In this document: positions 1-8,614 of the stretch, piece by piece
Layout: the number at the start of each line of letters is the position of its first letter
How positions within the stretch are numbered: the stretch's first letter is position 1
Assembly (NCBI GenBank): GCA_051893555.1
Contig: JBJFHL010000011.1
Span: 1 to 64,000 of the forward strand
DNA: 64,000 bases
From: RGIG7179 sp051893555
Lineage (GTDB): Bacteria > Bacillota > Clostridia > Peptostreptococcales > Anaerovoracaceae
Reading direction: 5' to 3'
The notes under the pieces: generated by a model
Told to the model about the DNA's origin: nothing
What the model saw: only the letters and a program-made list of their open reading frames with translations
The model's database searches: none
Translations under genes and position numbers: made by a program

Positions 1-38
1 TTTTCCGGTGCTAATATTAAAAAAATTTCAGGACATTT

Positions 39-1016
39 TCAGAAACGCTTGACAGGCATTTTCAAAAATATTTTGTCAAGACTGTGATAAGAAACCCCAT
101 TCTGCACGTTCGAAGACAAAAACGGTATACACAGACTGCCGTATTCCACTGCCAGCTTCGGTATGGAACACGTCTCATTCAGCCCTGACAGAGCATTTCG
201 GAGAATCCGCTCTGTCTCTTCGCTGTTTCTTCCGCTGAAGATTCTGTACAGAGTACGCAGATTTTCATCCGTCAGATGCAGACGCTCCGGGTCACCATCG
301 GTCAGCACCAGACCAAGGGCAGTCAGAAACACCGGTTCGAACAGATTCATGGGAATCTCATCATAGCCCGGTGTCAGTGCGGTAAGAAGACAGTGCACAC
401 GATCCGGATCAAAAGAACATAAAAAAAGATTTTCCGCCTCCCCGCAGCTGAGATACTGTTCGATGAACTCGATGCCCTGCAGTTCCGGCCTGCCGGCGCA
501 GAGTGGATAATCCGCCGTGATATGAATCTCATGAGCCGCAAACGCCGGATCGTACAGCCGGAAAAAACCGTCGATGCCTGCCGTGAATGTTTCCCGGAAG
601 AAAACATTTTGCGAAGAAAACAGATTTTTCCCCATCCGCCGCTGCAGCAGGCGGGAAATGGCAATCTTGCGTTTCACCCTTTCCATTCCCTTCTCAAAAC
701 AGATTCGCACGGGCTCTGTTTTCAACGTTTCCAGTGCCCGGTCTGCAGAAGGTTCTGTCTTCATCTGCACTCCCATAACGAACAGAATCGACTCCAGGAA
801 ATCCTGTGCCTGTTCGACGCGGACAGAACTGCTTTCGCCATGGTTCCATGCCTCTGTCCGTTCCGCCACCAGTTCCAGCAGCTGCCTTTTTATATCATGG
901 ACCTCTTCTTCCGTCAGTATCCCCTGCCTGCAGGCCTGCCGGATCAGGGACAGGGTATAGTCTCTTTGACTGAGCCGTGTTTCGTCCAGGTGGCAGCTTG
1001 CTTCGATGTAATTCAT
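39..1016 (-). CDS. DUF6179 domain-containing protein
   Basis: A 325-residue soluble protein with no signal peptide or membrane segment. I recognise it as the DUF6179 family by its partner: it is the last gene of a TetR-DUF6323-DUF6179 operon, a recurring association in Clostridia. Its start codon overlaps the stop of the DUF6323 gene in an ATGA, so the two are translationally coupled. The N-terminal half is rich in charged helices and the C-terminal half has mixed hydrophobic stretches; I see no catalytic motif. Function is unknown. No clear terminator is visible in the 38 bases left before the window edge. The family assignment rests on sequence flavour plus context, so it is good but not certain. 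Confidence 0.75.
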   Translation of the reverse strand: MNYIEASCHLDETRLSQRDYTLSLIRQACRQGILTEEEVHDIKRQLLELVAERTEAWNHGESSSVRVEQAQDFLESILFVMGVQMKTEPSADRALETLKTEPVRICFEKGMERVKRKIAISRLLQRRMGKNLFSSQNVFFRETFTAGIDGFFRLYDPAFAAHEIHITADYPLCAGRPELQGIEFIEQYLSCGEAENLFLCSFDPDRVHCLLTALTPGYDEIPMNLFEPVFLTALGLVLTDGDPERLHLTDENLRTLYRIFSGRNSEETERILRNALSGLNETCSIPKLAVEYGSLCIPFLSSNVQNGVSYHSLDKIFLKMPVKRF

Positions 1017-1453
1017 GGCTTTCCTCCTTTATGAATCTGTTCTGAGAAAGCCGGCAGTTCCCGATCTGCCAGAAGCTCCAGTGAGCCGCCGCAGCTGCCG
1101 TTAAATGCCTGCCGCATGAATGCAATCAGATCGCCGTCGCTGACCGCATCCAAGGTTTCATTTTTGAAAGAATAAAACAGTTCCAGCAAACCGTGGAGAG
1201 TTTCTTCCCAGTTCTGCCGGTTTACATAGGGAGAATCGCAGAAGGCCTCGGCCAGACGGCAGATGACACCGCCCCCGAACTCAATCCTGCCGGCCGACCG
1301 GAGATTTTCCTGCCGGCTGACAGCCAGCGCCTCTGCCTGCTTCTCCGTCAGTGTCAGCCCGTATTCTGCCGTCTTTTCGTTAATTGTCAGAATCTCTCCC
1401 ACCGCCTGCTGCAGCATCAGGACAGAATCTGTCACAAGAAGCAGGTCTGTCAT
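1013..1453 (-). CDS. DUF6323 family protein
   Basis: A 146-residue cytoplasmic protein, mostly helical, beginning MTDLLLVTDSVLMLQQAVGE. It sits between the TetR regulator and the DUF6179 gene with ATGA overlaps on both sides (1450-1453 and 1013-1016), so the three are surely co-translated. The arrangement matches the known pairing of DUF6323 with DUF6179. No enzyme motif is visible. Because the operon opens with a regulator and a palindromic operator, the pair is probably made only when an unknown ligand releases the repressor; that is inference. Confidence 0.75.
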   Translation of the reverse strand: MTDLLLVTDSVLMLQQAVGEILTINEKTAEYGLTLTEKQAEALAVSRQENLRSAGRIEFGGGVICRLAEAFCDSPYVNRQNWEETLHGLLELFYSFKNETLDAVSDGDLIAFMRQAFNGSCGGSLELLADRELPAFSEQIHKGGKP

Positions 1454-2100
1454 GGTTTCACCTCCTGAATGGAACGGAGAATCTGCCGGAAGCCGTATTC
1501 CAGAAATTGTTCTTCTGTCATGGCCAGGGATTCTGTCAGGAACGCACCTTTTGTCTGCGTCAGGGTCAGCAGGCCGCTGATGGAAGCCCAGAGGATATAT
1601 ACCGACGGTTCTTCCTTTACATCGCTGCGCACGGTTCCCTCTTGCTTACCTTGGTTCAGAAAGTCTGCCAACATTCCGTTGATCTCACTGCCAAGCTGCA
1701 GAATCTGGCGAAGGGCCGGTGTCAGCTGTTCTGCGTTATCCTGTAATCCGGCAGTCTTTCCCCGCGCCACCTGTCCGGCGGACTGGGGACACTGGCAGTT
1801 ATACCGCTGCATGGCCCGGCAGATTTCCAGAAAACGGTTCTCGAAGCTGCCATCCCGATTCAGAACTGCCGTCAGATCTTCTTCCAGCTGGCCCAGTCCA
1901 GCAGCCACAATATAATGGAGAATGTCTTCCTTGCTCTCAAAATAGGCGTAAATCGTTCTTCGGCTGTACTCTGATGCTTCGGAAATATCTCCGATGGTGG
2001 TCTGTTCGAAGCCTTTCTCCGTAAACAGCTTCTCCGCCGCCTTCAGGATCCGCTGCCGGTGCAGTGCTGCCACTGCTTCCTTTTTATTCTCTCTGCCCAT
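1450..2100 (-). CDS. TetR/AcrR family transcriptional regulator
   Basis: A 216-residue one-component regulator. Residues about 12-58 form the TetR helix-turn-helix: an ILKAAEKLFTEKGFEQTTIG helix, then a recognition helix ending RRTIYAYFESKEDIL. The rest is an all-helical ligand-binding domain of unknown specificity. It is the first gene of the operon with the DUF6323 and DUF6179 genes and faces a perfect 12-bp inverted repeat 22 bases upstream of its start, so it very likely represses its own operon. Two cysteines in the ligand domain (RYNCQCPQ) are a possible sensing feature but could be incidental. Confidence 0.9.
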   Translation of the reverse strand: MGRENKKEAVAALHRQRILKAAEKLFTEKGFEQTTIGDISEASEYSRRTIYAYFESKEDILHYIVAAGLGQLEEDLTAVLNRDGSFENRFLEICRAMQRYNCQCPQSAGQVARGKTAGLQDNAEQLTPALRQILQLGSEINGMLADFLNQGKQEGTVRSDVKEEPSVYILWASISGLLTLTQTKGAFLTESLAMTEEQFLEYGFRQILRSIQEVKP

Positions 2101-2121
2101 GCTTTAGTCACCTCTCGATAT

Positions 2122-2158
2122 ATTTAGTATACTATCAGTATACTAAATAGCGTGACAA
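2122..2158 (-). promoter_or_regulatory. TetR operator and operon promoter
   Basis: A perfect inverted repeat, ATTTAGTATACT at 2122-2133 and AGTATACTAAAT at 2137-2148 with a 3-base centre, lies just upstream of the TetR gene. On the minus strand a -35 TTGTCA (2153-2158) and a -10 TAGTAT (2129-2134) are separated by 18 bases, so the palindrome covers the -10 and spacer. This is the classical layout for TetR autorepression. The palindrome is seen directly; its recognition by the adjacent regulator is inferred. Confidence 0.75.
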
Positions 2159-2187
2159 ATTTCAACCCTGTTTTGCATGTACCAATC

Positions 2188-2216
2188 AAAAAATGGCCAG
2201 AATCATTCTCTGACCA
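2188..2216 (-). terminator. intrinsic terminator of pyk
   Basis: Read on the minus strand, TGGTCAGA pairs with TCTGGCCA (one G-U pair) across a 7-base loop and is followed by TTTTTTG. It lies about 25 bases after the pyk stop codon. Confidence 0.75.
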
Positions 2217-2239
2217 CTTTTCTGTTACGCTTTCACCGG

Positions 2240-3661
2240 TTATACGTTTTCTACGCGGATCATGTTGGTATTTCCCGGCACATCCAGCGGTACACCGGCA
2301 CTGATGACCACTTTATCCCCGCTGCGCAGAAGTCCCAGCTTCCTGGATTCCTCCAGGCACCGATAGATCAGCACATCCACATTCTGGAGATTTTCCACCA
2401 TGACAGGCTGCACACCCCAGATCATAGCCAGCTGATGGAACGTTTTCACATGCGGTGTTGCTGCAATCACTCTGGTGGATGGGCGGAATTTGCTCATCCG
2501 GCTGGCCGTGTACCCCGTCTTCGTAATGGCAAGGATCGCTGCGGCGCGGATATCCTTCGCCAGAGTGCAGGCTGCATGACCCACGGCATTGGTCGTATCT
2601 TCCGCATCCATTTCATGCCTTACGGTGTTGCTGTCCTGAAGAAATCTGGGATCATCGTGCTCTGCCTGCCTCGTGATTTTGGCCATGGCCTTCACCGCTT
2701 CCACCGGATATTTACCCATGGCGCTTTCACCGGAAAGCATCACCGCAGATGTTCCGTCGAATACCGCATTGGCCACATCGGTGATTTCCGCTCTGGTCGG
2801 TACCGGACTTCCGATCATGGACTCCAGCATCTGGGTTGCCGTGATGACGATCTTGCCGCTCTGCTGACACCGCTTGATAAATCGCTTCTGGATCCCCGGC
2901 AGCCGTTCAAACTCCACTTCCACCCCCATATCCCCGCGGGCGACCATGATACCATCCGACAAAGCCAGAATCTCCTCGAAGTTTTCAATACCCTCGAGAT
3001 TTTCGATTTTGCTGATAATCTTAATCCGCTGTCCGCCGTTCTGATCCAGGAAACGGCGCAGATCCCGCACATCGTCTGCCTTCCGCACAAAAGATGCAGC
3101 CACATAATCCACATCCTTTTCGATGCCGAAGAGTAGATCCGATTGATCGGTGGGGCTGAGATAGTCCATGGACAACCGCACCTTCGGCACATTGATTCCT
3201 TTATGATTGCTCACCGGCCCGCTGTTTTCCACAGTGCAGACAATGTCTTCCGCGGTGGTATCCTTCACCGTCAGACGGATTTTACCGTCATCGATGAGCA
3301 CCGTGTCTCCCTGCTTCAGTTCCTCCGGAAGCCTTTTATATGTGATGGAACAGCAGCTGCTGTCGCCGTCCACCGCTCTTGCTGTCAGCGTAAAGGTCTG
3401 ACCCGCCTCCAGCAGGACCTTTCCCTCTTTGAAATTGCCGGTACGGATTTCCGGTCCCTTTGTATCCAGCATGACGGCTGCTGCCTTCCCCAGATCATCC
3501 CGCACCCTGCGAAACCGGTCGATCATCTTCCCGTGACCCTCGTGATCCCCATGGGAAAAGTTTACCCTGGCCACATCCAGGCCTGCCAGCAGCATCTGCC
3601 GCATGATGTCGTCTTCGGAAGATGCCGGTCCCAGCGTGCAGACGATTTTCGTCTTTCTCAT
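2240..3661 (-). CDS. pyk: pyruvate kinase
   Basis: Catalyses phosphoenolpyruvate plus ADP to pyruvate plus ATP, the last step of glycolysis. The 473-residue length fits the family. The start MRKTKIVCTLGPASS at 3661 was chosen over an upstream in-frame ATG because it carries the conserved N-terminus and has an AAGGGAG ribosome binding site. Visible signatures include the substrate-binding stretch ISKIENLEGIENFEEIL, the metal-binding MVARGDMGVEVE and the helix ITATQMLESMIGSPVPTRAE. The C-terminal allosteric domain is present, but no extra PEP-utiliser domain follows. It is monocistronic between its own promoter and terminator. Confidence 0.97.
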   Translation of the reverse strand: MRKTKIVCTLGPASSEDDIMRQMLLAGLDVARVNFSHGDHEGHGKMIDRFRRVRDDLGKAAAVMLDTKGPEIRTGNFKEGKVLLEAGQTFTLTARAVDGDSSCCSITYKRLPEELKQGDTVLIDDGKIRLTVKDTTAEDIVCTVENSGPVSNHKGINVPKVRLSMDYLSPTDQSDLLFGIEKDVDYVAASFVRKADDVRDLRRFLDQNGGQRIKIISKIENLEGIENFEEILALSDGIMVARGDMGVEVEFERLPGIQKRFIKRCQQSGKIVITATQMLESMIGSPVPTRAEITDVANAVFDGTSAVMLSGESAMGKYPVEAVKAMAKITRQAEHDDPRFLQDSNTVRHEMDAEDTTNAVGHAACTLAKDIRAAAILAITKTGYTASRMSKFRPSTRVIAATPHVKTFHQLAMIWGVQPVMVENLQNVDVLIYRCLEESRKLGLLRSGDKVVISAGVPLDVPGNTNMIRVENV

Positions 3662-3731
3662 GTTCTTTTTCTCCCTTCCGCGCTTCCTGCGCTTCAAAAA
3701 ATATGTTCTCCATTTCTCTTTCTCAGACTTT

Positions 3732-3760
3732 ATTATAGTCACGGATGAAACGATCTGCAA
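3732..3760 (-). promoter_or_regulatory. pyk promoter
   Basis: On the minus strand a -35 TTGCAG (3755-3760) and a perfect -10 TATAAT (3732-3737) are separated by exactly 17 bases, placing the transcript start about 45 bases upstream of the pyk ATG. The -10 lies just before, and the -35 inside, the oppositely oriented Ppx-like fragment. Confidence 0.85.
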
Positions 3761-4083
3761 GAAAAAATGAAGATTTAACACAGATTTCATGCACTGCCCG
3801 GGCTGCACTTCGGATCATCAATGACTATTTCGGAAAGGAAGCGGACTGCCGGGCTTTCTCCAGAGAAGAGCTTGCCACGATCACGAATCTTCTTCTGGAA
3901 AGAAACAGCCGGACCAGGGATCTGATCCTGAACAACTGCCCCGACCGGGTTCATACTGTGATTCCCGGAATTCTCATTATGAATACACTCAGCGGATATC
4001 TGGCCAAGGATGAGATCCGCATCAGCAAACACGGCGTCAGGGAGGGATACCTTTGTCACAGAGTCTTAAAAAATACGATTTAA
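3745..4083 (+). pseudogene. C-terminal fragment of an exopolyphosphatase (Ppx/GppA)
   Basis: A 112-codon open frame whose sequence matches only the C-terminal quarter of the Ppx/GppA phosphatase domain: FSREELATI, then a helix pair, then VIPGILIMNTL and the family-ending ISKHGVREGYL. The ASKHA nucleotide-binding N-terminus and all catalytic acidic residues are missing. The frame is closed by a TAG just upstream (3736-3738). The ATG at 3745 has no ribosome binding site and lies between the -10 and -35 of the divergent pyk promoter. It overlaps the start of ppk by 31 bases, and the ppk ribosome binding site lies within it. Most likely a remnant of a former ppx-ppk operon; a small retained domain is the alternative. 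Confidence 0.65.
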
Positions 4084-6191
4084 CATACACCCAGAACCGG
4101 GAGCTGTCCTGGCTGAAATTCAACAGCCGCGTTCTGGAAGAAGCCGCCGATCCTTCGGTTCCTCTCATGGAACGGTTCCGTTTTCTTTCTATTTTTTCCA
4201 GCAACCTGGATGAATTTTTCATGGTCCGGGTGGGCAGTCTTTTTGATTTGTCCGTCGTCGCGCCCAAGGAGAAGGAAAACAAAAGCGGACTGACACCCTC
4301 TCAGCAGCTTGCTCTGATTTTCGATGCCGTCCGTCCCATGATCCGGCTGCGGGATATGGTCTATGCCGACCTCAAAGCAGAACTGGAAAGTGCCGGCGTC
4401 CGGGAAATTGCATACGAAGATCTGAAAAACGGGGACAAAACCTATATTCAGGGGTACTATAAAGAGAAGATCCGGCCGCTTCTCTCACCGCAGATCATTG
4501 ACCGCTGCCATCCGTTTCCACATCTGAAGAATAAAAACCTCTACACAGCTGCCCTGCTGAAGGATCGAGAGAATGAACGTACCCTGCTGGGTATCGTCGG
4601 TATGCCGGAATCCGTTCCTCCGATTCTGTTCCTGCCGGGGCGCAATACGGAATTTGTCCGCACGGAGGATGTACTGCTTTCTCATCTTCGCAAAATCTTT
4701 CGAATCTATAAAATCGATTCGTCCGCGGTGATTTCTGTCACCCGGAACGCGGATTTCAGCTTTGAGGAAAAGTTTGACGATGATGCAGAAGATTACCGGA
4801 ACCACATGGCAAGGCTGCTGAAAATCCGTGACAAGCTGGCGCCCGTCCGGCTGGAGCTGCAGGGGGAAGCTCCTGGACTGGAACAGATGCTCCGGGAAAT
4901 GCTCAGGCTGGAACCAAATCAGTGCTATACCTGTACCTGTCCTCTGAAGACCGGCTATGCCTATCTGCTCAATGACTGTGACCGATCCCTATACAACCTT
5001 CCCCATCAGCCTGCCTGGCCTTCCGGACTGCGTCGTGAAGTTTCCATCTGGAATCAGATTCAGGAGAAAGATCTGCTGCTGTTTTATCCCTACCATTCCA
5101 TGGAACCCTTTCTCCAGCTGCTGCGGGAATCAGCCTCAGATCCCCAGGTACAGTCCATACGCATCACCATCTACCGGCTGGCAAAGAAATCTGCAGTGGC
5201 CAAGGCTTTATGTATGGCCGCAGAAAATGGAAAAGACGTCACCGTGGTCGTGGAACTGCGTGCACGTTTTGATGAGAAAAACAATATCGACTGGGCCCAG
5301 GAACTGGAAGAAGCAGGATGTAAAATCATCTACGGACCGGACGGCTTCAAATGCCATTCCAAACTCTGCCTGATCACCCGGAAAGAATCCCGCGGTCTCC
5401 GGTATATCACTCAGATCGGAACCGGGAACTACAATGAAAAAACCGCATCTCTGTACACAGACTTCAGCCTGATGACTTCCGATTCGGGCATTGCGGAGGA
5501 TGCCGTCAGCTTTTTTGAAAATATGCTGGTAGGGAATCTGCGTGCCAGTCATGAAAAGCTGCTGGCCGCACCTTCAGGCATGAAACCAGGCATTCTGAAG
5601 GCCATTGACAGGGAAATCGAGAAAGGCTCCCAGGGCAGGATTATCATCAAAGCCAATGCGGTCACGGAACGGGAACTGATTGACAAACTGATGGAGGCAT
5701 CCTGTGCAGGCGTACGTATTGATCTGATCATACGCGGTATCTGCTGTCTGATCCCCGGGATTCCCGGCAAAACGGAAAATATCATAGTCACCAGCATTGT
5801 CGGACGCTTTCTGGAACATTCCAGGGTCTATTCCTTCGGCACCGGAACACACCAGCAGCTCTATATTTCATCCGCTGACATCATGACACGCAACCAGACA
5901 CGCCGGGTTGAAGTCGCCTGCCCGGTGGAAGATCCTGAGATTCGCAGCTGGTTCAACCGGTATCTTCAGGTACTACTTTCCGACAATGTGAAAGCCCGCC
6001 GTCTGATGCCGGACGGGAATTATATTCGTGTCCGTTCCGAAAACAGCCATCCGGTTTCCGTCCAGCAATATTATCTGGAGCATCCGGAAGATCTTCCTGT
6101 TTTTTCTGAGAAGGATCACGACGGTTCTGACAGCTTTCGCAGCCGTTTTCTGTCAGGAGTACTTCGAAAGCTCTTTTGCACACTAAAGTAA
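4053..6191 (+). CDS. ppk: polyphosphate kinase 1
   Basis: Polymerises the terminal phosphate of ATP into inorganic polyphosphate, reversibly. The 712 residues show the four PPK1 domains: an N-terminal helical domain with RELSWLKFNSRVLEEA and NLDEFFMVRVGS, a head domain, and two phospholipase-D-like catalytic domains. The autophosphorylated histidine is in GFKCHSKLCLITR. Conserved arginines are in SIRITIYRLA and VVELRARFDEKNNI. The start is TTG at 4053, supported by GGAGGG at 4041-4046 with a 6-base spacer. It overlaps the Ppx fragment, so translation may be coupled. The gene ends shortly before a bidirectional terminator. Confidence 0.96.
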   Translation: MSQSLKKYDLTYTQNRELSWLKFNSRVLEEAADPSVPLMERFRFLSIFSSNLDEFFMVRVGSLFDLSVVAPKEKENKSGLTPSQQLALIFDAVRPMIRLRDMVYADLKAELESAGVREIAYEDLKNGDKTYIQGYYKEKIRPLLSPQIIDRCHPFPHLKNKNLYTAALLKDRENERTLLGIVGMPESVPPILFLPGRNTEFVRTEDVLLSHLRKIFRIYKIDSSAVISVTRNADFSFEEKFDDDAEDYRNHMARLLKIRDKLAPVRLELQGEAPGLEQMLREMLRLEPNQCYTCTCPLKTGYAYLLNDCDRSLYNLPHQPAWPSGLRREVSIWNQIQEKDLLLFYPYHSMEPFLQLLRESASDPQVQSIRITIYRLAKKSAVAKALCMAAENGKDVTVVVELRARFDEKNNIDWAQELEEAGCKIIYGPDGFKCHSKLCLITRKESRGLRYITQIGTGNYNEKTASLYTDFSLMTSDSGIAEDAVSFFENMLVGNLRASHEKLLAAPSGMKPGILKAIDREIEKGSQGRIIIKANAVTERELIDKLMEASCAGVRIDLIIRGICCLIPGIPGKTENIIVTSIVGRFLEHSRVYSFGTGTHQQLYISSADIMTRNQTRRVEVACPVEDPEIRSWFNRYLQVLLSDNVKARRLMPDGNYIRVRSENSHPVSVQQYYLEHPEDLPVFSEKDHDGSDSFRSRFLSGVLRKLFCTLK

Positions 6192-6258
6192 ATGTAGTAT
6201 TATGATGAAAGCATCCTTCCGTACATTCCTTCTTCCGGAACCTGATTTCAGGAACAAC

Positions 6259-6298
6259 AAAAGCCCCTTTCCGCGAATTTTTCCTCGGAGGGGCTTTT
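6259..6298. terminator. bidirectional intrinsic terminator
   Basis: AAAAGCCCCT (6259-6268) and AGGGGCTTTT (6289-6298) form a perfect 10-bp stem with A and T tracts on opposite sides. It can end both ppk (plus) and the G3E GTPase operon (minus). Confidence 0.85.
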
Positions 6299-6327
6299 TC
6301 ATTTCTATGTGCGTCTATGTGCGCATA

Positions 6328-7311
6328 TCAGAAGAAGGTGGCCACTTCGTCTTCCAGCGGCTCGCACTTTTCCAGATCGAGCACGTGGAAGACCGGTCCT
6401 TCACTCTCATACATTTTGTTATATTCCTTTCGGATCGTTGCAGTCATGATGACCCAGCCGCCGTGATCCAGGCTCTGCGCCTTGTCATATTTGGCAACCA
6501 GACCACCAAACTGGATATCCTCCACGCAGCAGGTCATGATGTGACGTCCGATGACAAATTCATCATCGGCAAGACCGCCGCCCAGCAGGCTTCTGCCCTT
6601 CACACGAATGGTCTTATCATAATACTTCGGTTCTTCTTCCGTAATATCGCGGTACCAGAGGGCATAATCCCGGTCCTCGATTTCGATGACCGGCGCATCC
6701 AGATCAAACGGCAGCGGATCTTCGATGTTATCAAATTCGATGTCGTTTTCCCCGTATTCATAGATGATTTCCGCCCTGCGGCTGGCCGCACGGACAATCT
6801 TATGGTATTCCATCTTGTCCATATCCCGGGTGAAATTGCGGAATACGATGGTTTCCACCGACTTCAGCTTATCGAAAACCAGGTTTCGCATATTGGCGTT
6901 ATAGGTCAGAAAAACGGTGGCATCTGCCAGGCACATTTCCTGATACACGACCCAGTTTGGCGGCATTTCTCCATAGAACCGGTCCAGCATCCACATCCCG
7001 TTGTATTCCACGATGACCCGGTCGATATCATACTCTCTCTCCAGCCGGGAAAGGTAGGCTGCGGTCAGCTCCTCTTCTTCCTCTATCGTGACGATTTTCA
7101 CGCCTTCTGCCGCGAATTTCGCCGGGTGGAGTTCTTCTTCCCCTTCTTCGCAAAGCAGAACCAGCGTACGTTCTTCTCCATTCTGAAATGCCGGGTCTTC
7201 CAGGGTTCCCTGAATGAAGGTGGTCTTGCCGCTGTCCAGAAACCCGCTGAACAGGTAAACCGGAATCTCCTTCTGCCCGGCTTTGTTTTTCATATCATTC
7301 ATGCTCATCAT
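6328..7311 (-). CDS. CobW-like G3E GTPase with a YcgQ/TIGR03943-like C-terminal domain
   Basis: A 327-residue protein. The N-terminal half is a P-loop domain of the CobW/G3E type with Walker A GFLDSGKTTF at about residue 23. It lacks the CxCC metal motif, and where the guanine-specificity NKxD is expected it has FRNFTRDMD. The last 110 residues resemble the C-terminal domain of the YcgQ/TIGR03943 family, with IRVKGR, RHIMTCCVEDIQFGGLVA and a terminal beta-rich stretch. It lies 11 bases downstream of a second G3E GTPase and is surely co-transcribed with it. G3E proteins are metallochaperones or metal inserters; a role in metal delivery linked to a membrane permease is an inference. Confidence 0.75.
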   Translation of the reverse strand: MMSMNDMKNKAGQKEIPVYLFSGFLDSGKTTFIQGTLEDPAFQNGEERTLVLLCEEGEEELHPAKFAAEGVKIVTIEEEEELTAAYLSRLEREYDIDRVIVEYNGMWMLDRFYGEMPPNWVVYQEMCLADATVFLTYNANMRNLVFDKLKSVETIVFRNFTRDMDKMEYHKIVRAASRRAEIIYEYGENDIEFDNIEDPLPFDLDAPVIEIEDRDYALWYRDITEEEPKYYDKTIRVKGRSLLGGGLADDEFVIGRHIMTCCVEDIQFGGLVAKYDKAQSLDHGGWVIMTATIRKEYNKMYESEGPVFHVLDLEKCEPLEDEVATFF

Positions 7312-7322
7312 AACGGCACACC

Positions 7323-8438
7323 CTATACTTCAAACAGCTGATGGATTTTTTCCTGATCTACGCCTGCACCGATGACACAGAGACGTCCGATGATGCCTGC
7401 ACTGCCTGTCCGCACATCCGGTTCGCCCGGTACATAGTCGAAGTGAATCCAGGTTCCGTCTTCCGCTTCCACGATGCCCTTCGCACGGAGAATCTGTCCG
7501 TAGGTATGCTCATCTTCCAGCGCTTCCAGTGCTGCAGTGATCTTTTCCTTTGTGAACTTTTTCGTGGTCTCCAAGCCGATACTGTCGAAGATTTCATCTG
7601 CATGGTGATGGCCATGATGATCATGATCGTGGTCATGGCCGCAGCAGCAGTGATCGTCATGTTCGTGGTCATGGTCATGATGGTGTTCATGTTCGTGGTC
7701 ATGATGGTGTTCGTGTTCATGATCATGGTCGTGGTCATGATCGCAGCAGCAGTGATCGTCGTGATCGTGATCATGGTCGTGATGATGCTCATGCTCATGT
7801 TCTTCTTCCAGATGATGCAGTGCTTCCTCGATGGTATCCTTCTTTTCCATGGCATCCAGAATCTGCTTACCGCTCAGTTTCTCCCAGTCGGTGGCGATAA
7901 TCGTTGCATGGGGATTGTGCTCCCGCAGCATGTCCACAGCCTTTGCCAGCTTTTCTTCATCCATACCTGCCGTGTGACTGAGAATGATGGAGCTGGCGTG
8001 TTCTACCTGATTATTAAAGAACTCACCGAAATTCTTCATGTAAATCTTCGCCTTCTTGGCATCGACCACCGTGGTGAAGCCATTGAGCTGGACATGATCC
8101 AAATGGAGATTTTCCACTGCCTCAATGATGTCTGACAGCTTGCCTACACCGGATGGTTCAATTAAGATTCGTTCCGGCGCAAACTGCTCGATGACCTGCT
8201 GCAGTGCGCGGCCAAAATCCCCTACCAGGCTGCAGCAGATACAGCCGGAATTCATTTCATTGATCTCCACGCCGGCATCCTTCAGGAATCCTCCGTCAAT
8301 ACCGATTTCACCGAATTCGTTTTCAATCAGAACCAGCTTTTCCCCTTTATATGCTTCATCGATCAGCTTCTTGATCAGCGTCGTCTTGCCGGCTCCCAGA
8401 AAACCGGAAAAAATGTCTACTTTAATCATTTCGTTCAT
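7323..8438 (-). CDS. G3E-family GTPase (CobW/YjiA/ZNG1-like) with His/Cys-rich metal-binding tract
   Basis: A 371-residue putative GTP-dependent metallochaperone. Walker A is GFLGAGKTTLIKKL near residue 12, the metal-binding GCICCSL is near residue 66, and the CobW C-terminal domain occupies the last 80 residues (FTKEKITAALEALEDE onward). Between them, at about residues 213-280, lies a tract of HD/HE repeats holding two CCC triplets, which should bind several zinc, nickel or cobalt ions. The expected NKxD/SKxD element reads SHTAGMD, so guanine specificity may be altered. It is the first gene of a two-gene operon with the other G3E protein. The tract is in frame and uncorrupted, so it is functional coding sequence rather than a DNA repeat artefact. 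Confidence 0.88.
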   Translation of the reverse strand: MNEMIKVDIFSGFLGAGKTTLIKKLIDEAYKGEKLVLIENEFGEIGIDGGFLKDAGVEINEMNSGCICCSLVGDFGRALQQVIEQFAPERILIEPSGVGKLSDIIEAVENLHLDHVQLNGFTTVVDAKKAKIYMKNFGEFFNNQVEHASSIILSHTAGMDEEKLAKAVDMLREHNPHATIIATDWEKLSGKQILDAMEKKDTIEEALHHLEEEHEHEHHHDHDHDHDDHCCCDHDHDHDHEHEHHHDHEHEHHHDHDHEHDDHCCCGHDHDHDHHGHHHADEIFDSIGLETTKKFTKEKITAALEALEDEHTYGQILRAKGIVEAEDGTWIHFDYVPGEPDVRTGSAGIIGRLCVIGAGVDQEKIHQLFEV

Positions 8439-8614
8439 CTCTTTTCTTCATAATTTCCCATAGCCGGTATTTTTACACCTGCCCGGCCAGCATTACTATT
8501 CTACCACATTCTGTCACAAATCAAAACAGAAAAACCCCATTTTCTTCGTGTGTTTTTCGTGAAAACGTGGTATAGTATTTCATATATGTTATGTGAGGAG
8601 GCGTGAATAAAGCA

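Noticed and set aside
7615..7805. Short tandem DNA repeats resembling a repeat array or CRISPR
   Set aside because: They encode an in-frame His/Asp/Glu/Cys tract of a G3E GTPase; no spacers or palindromic repeats.
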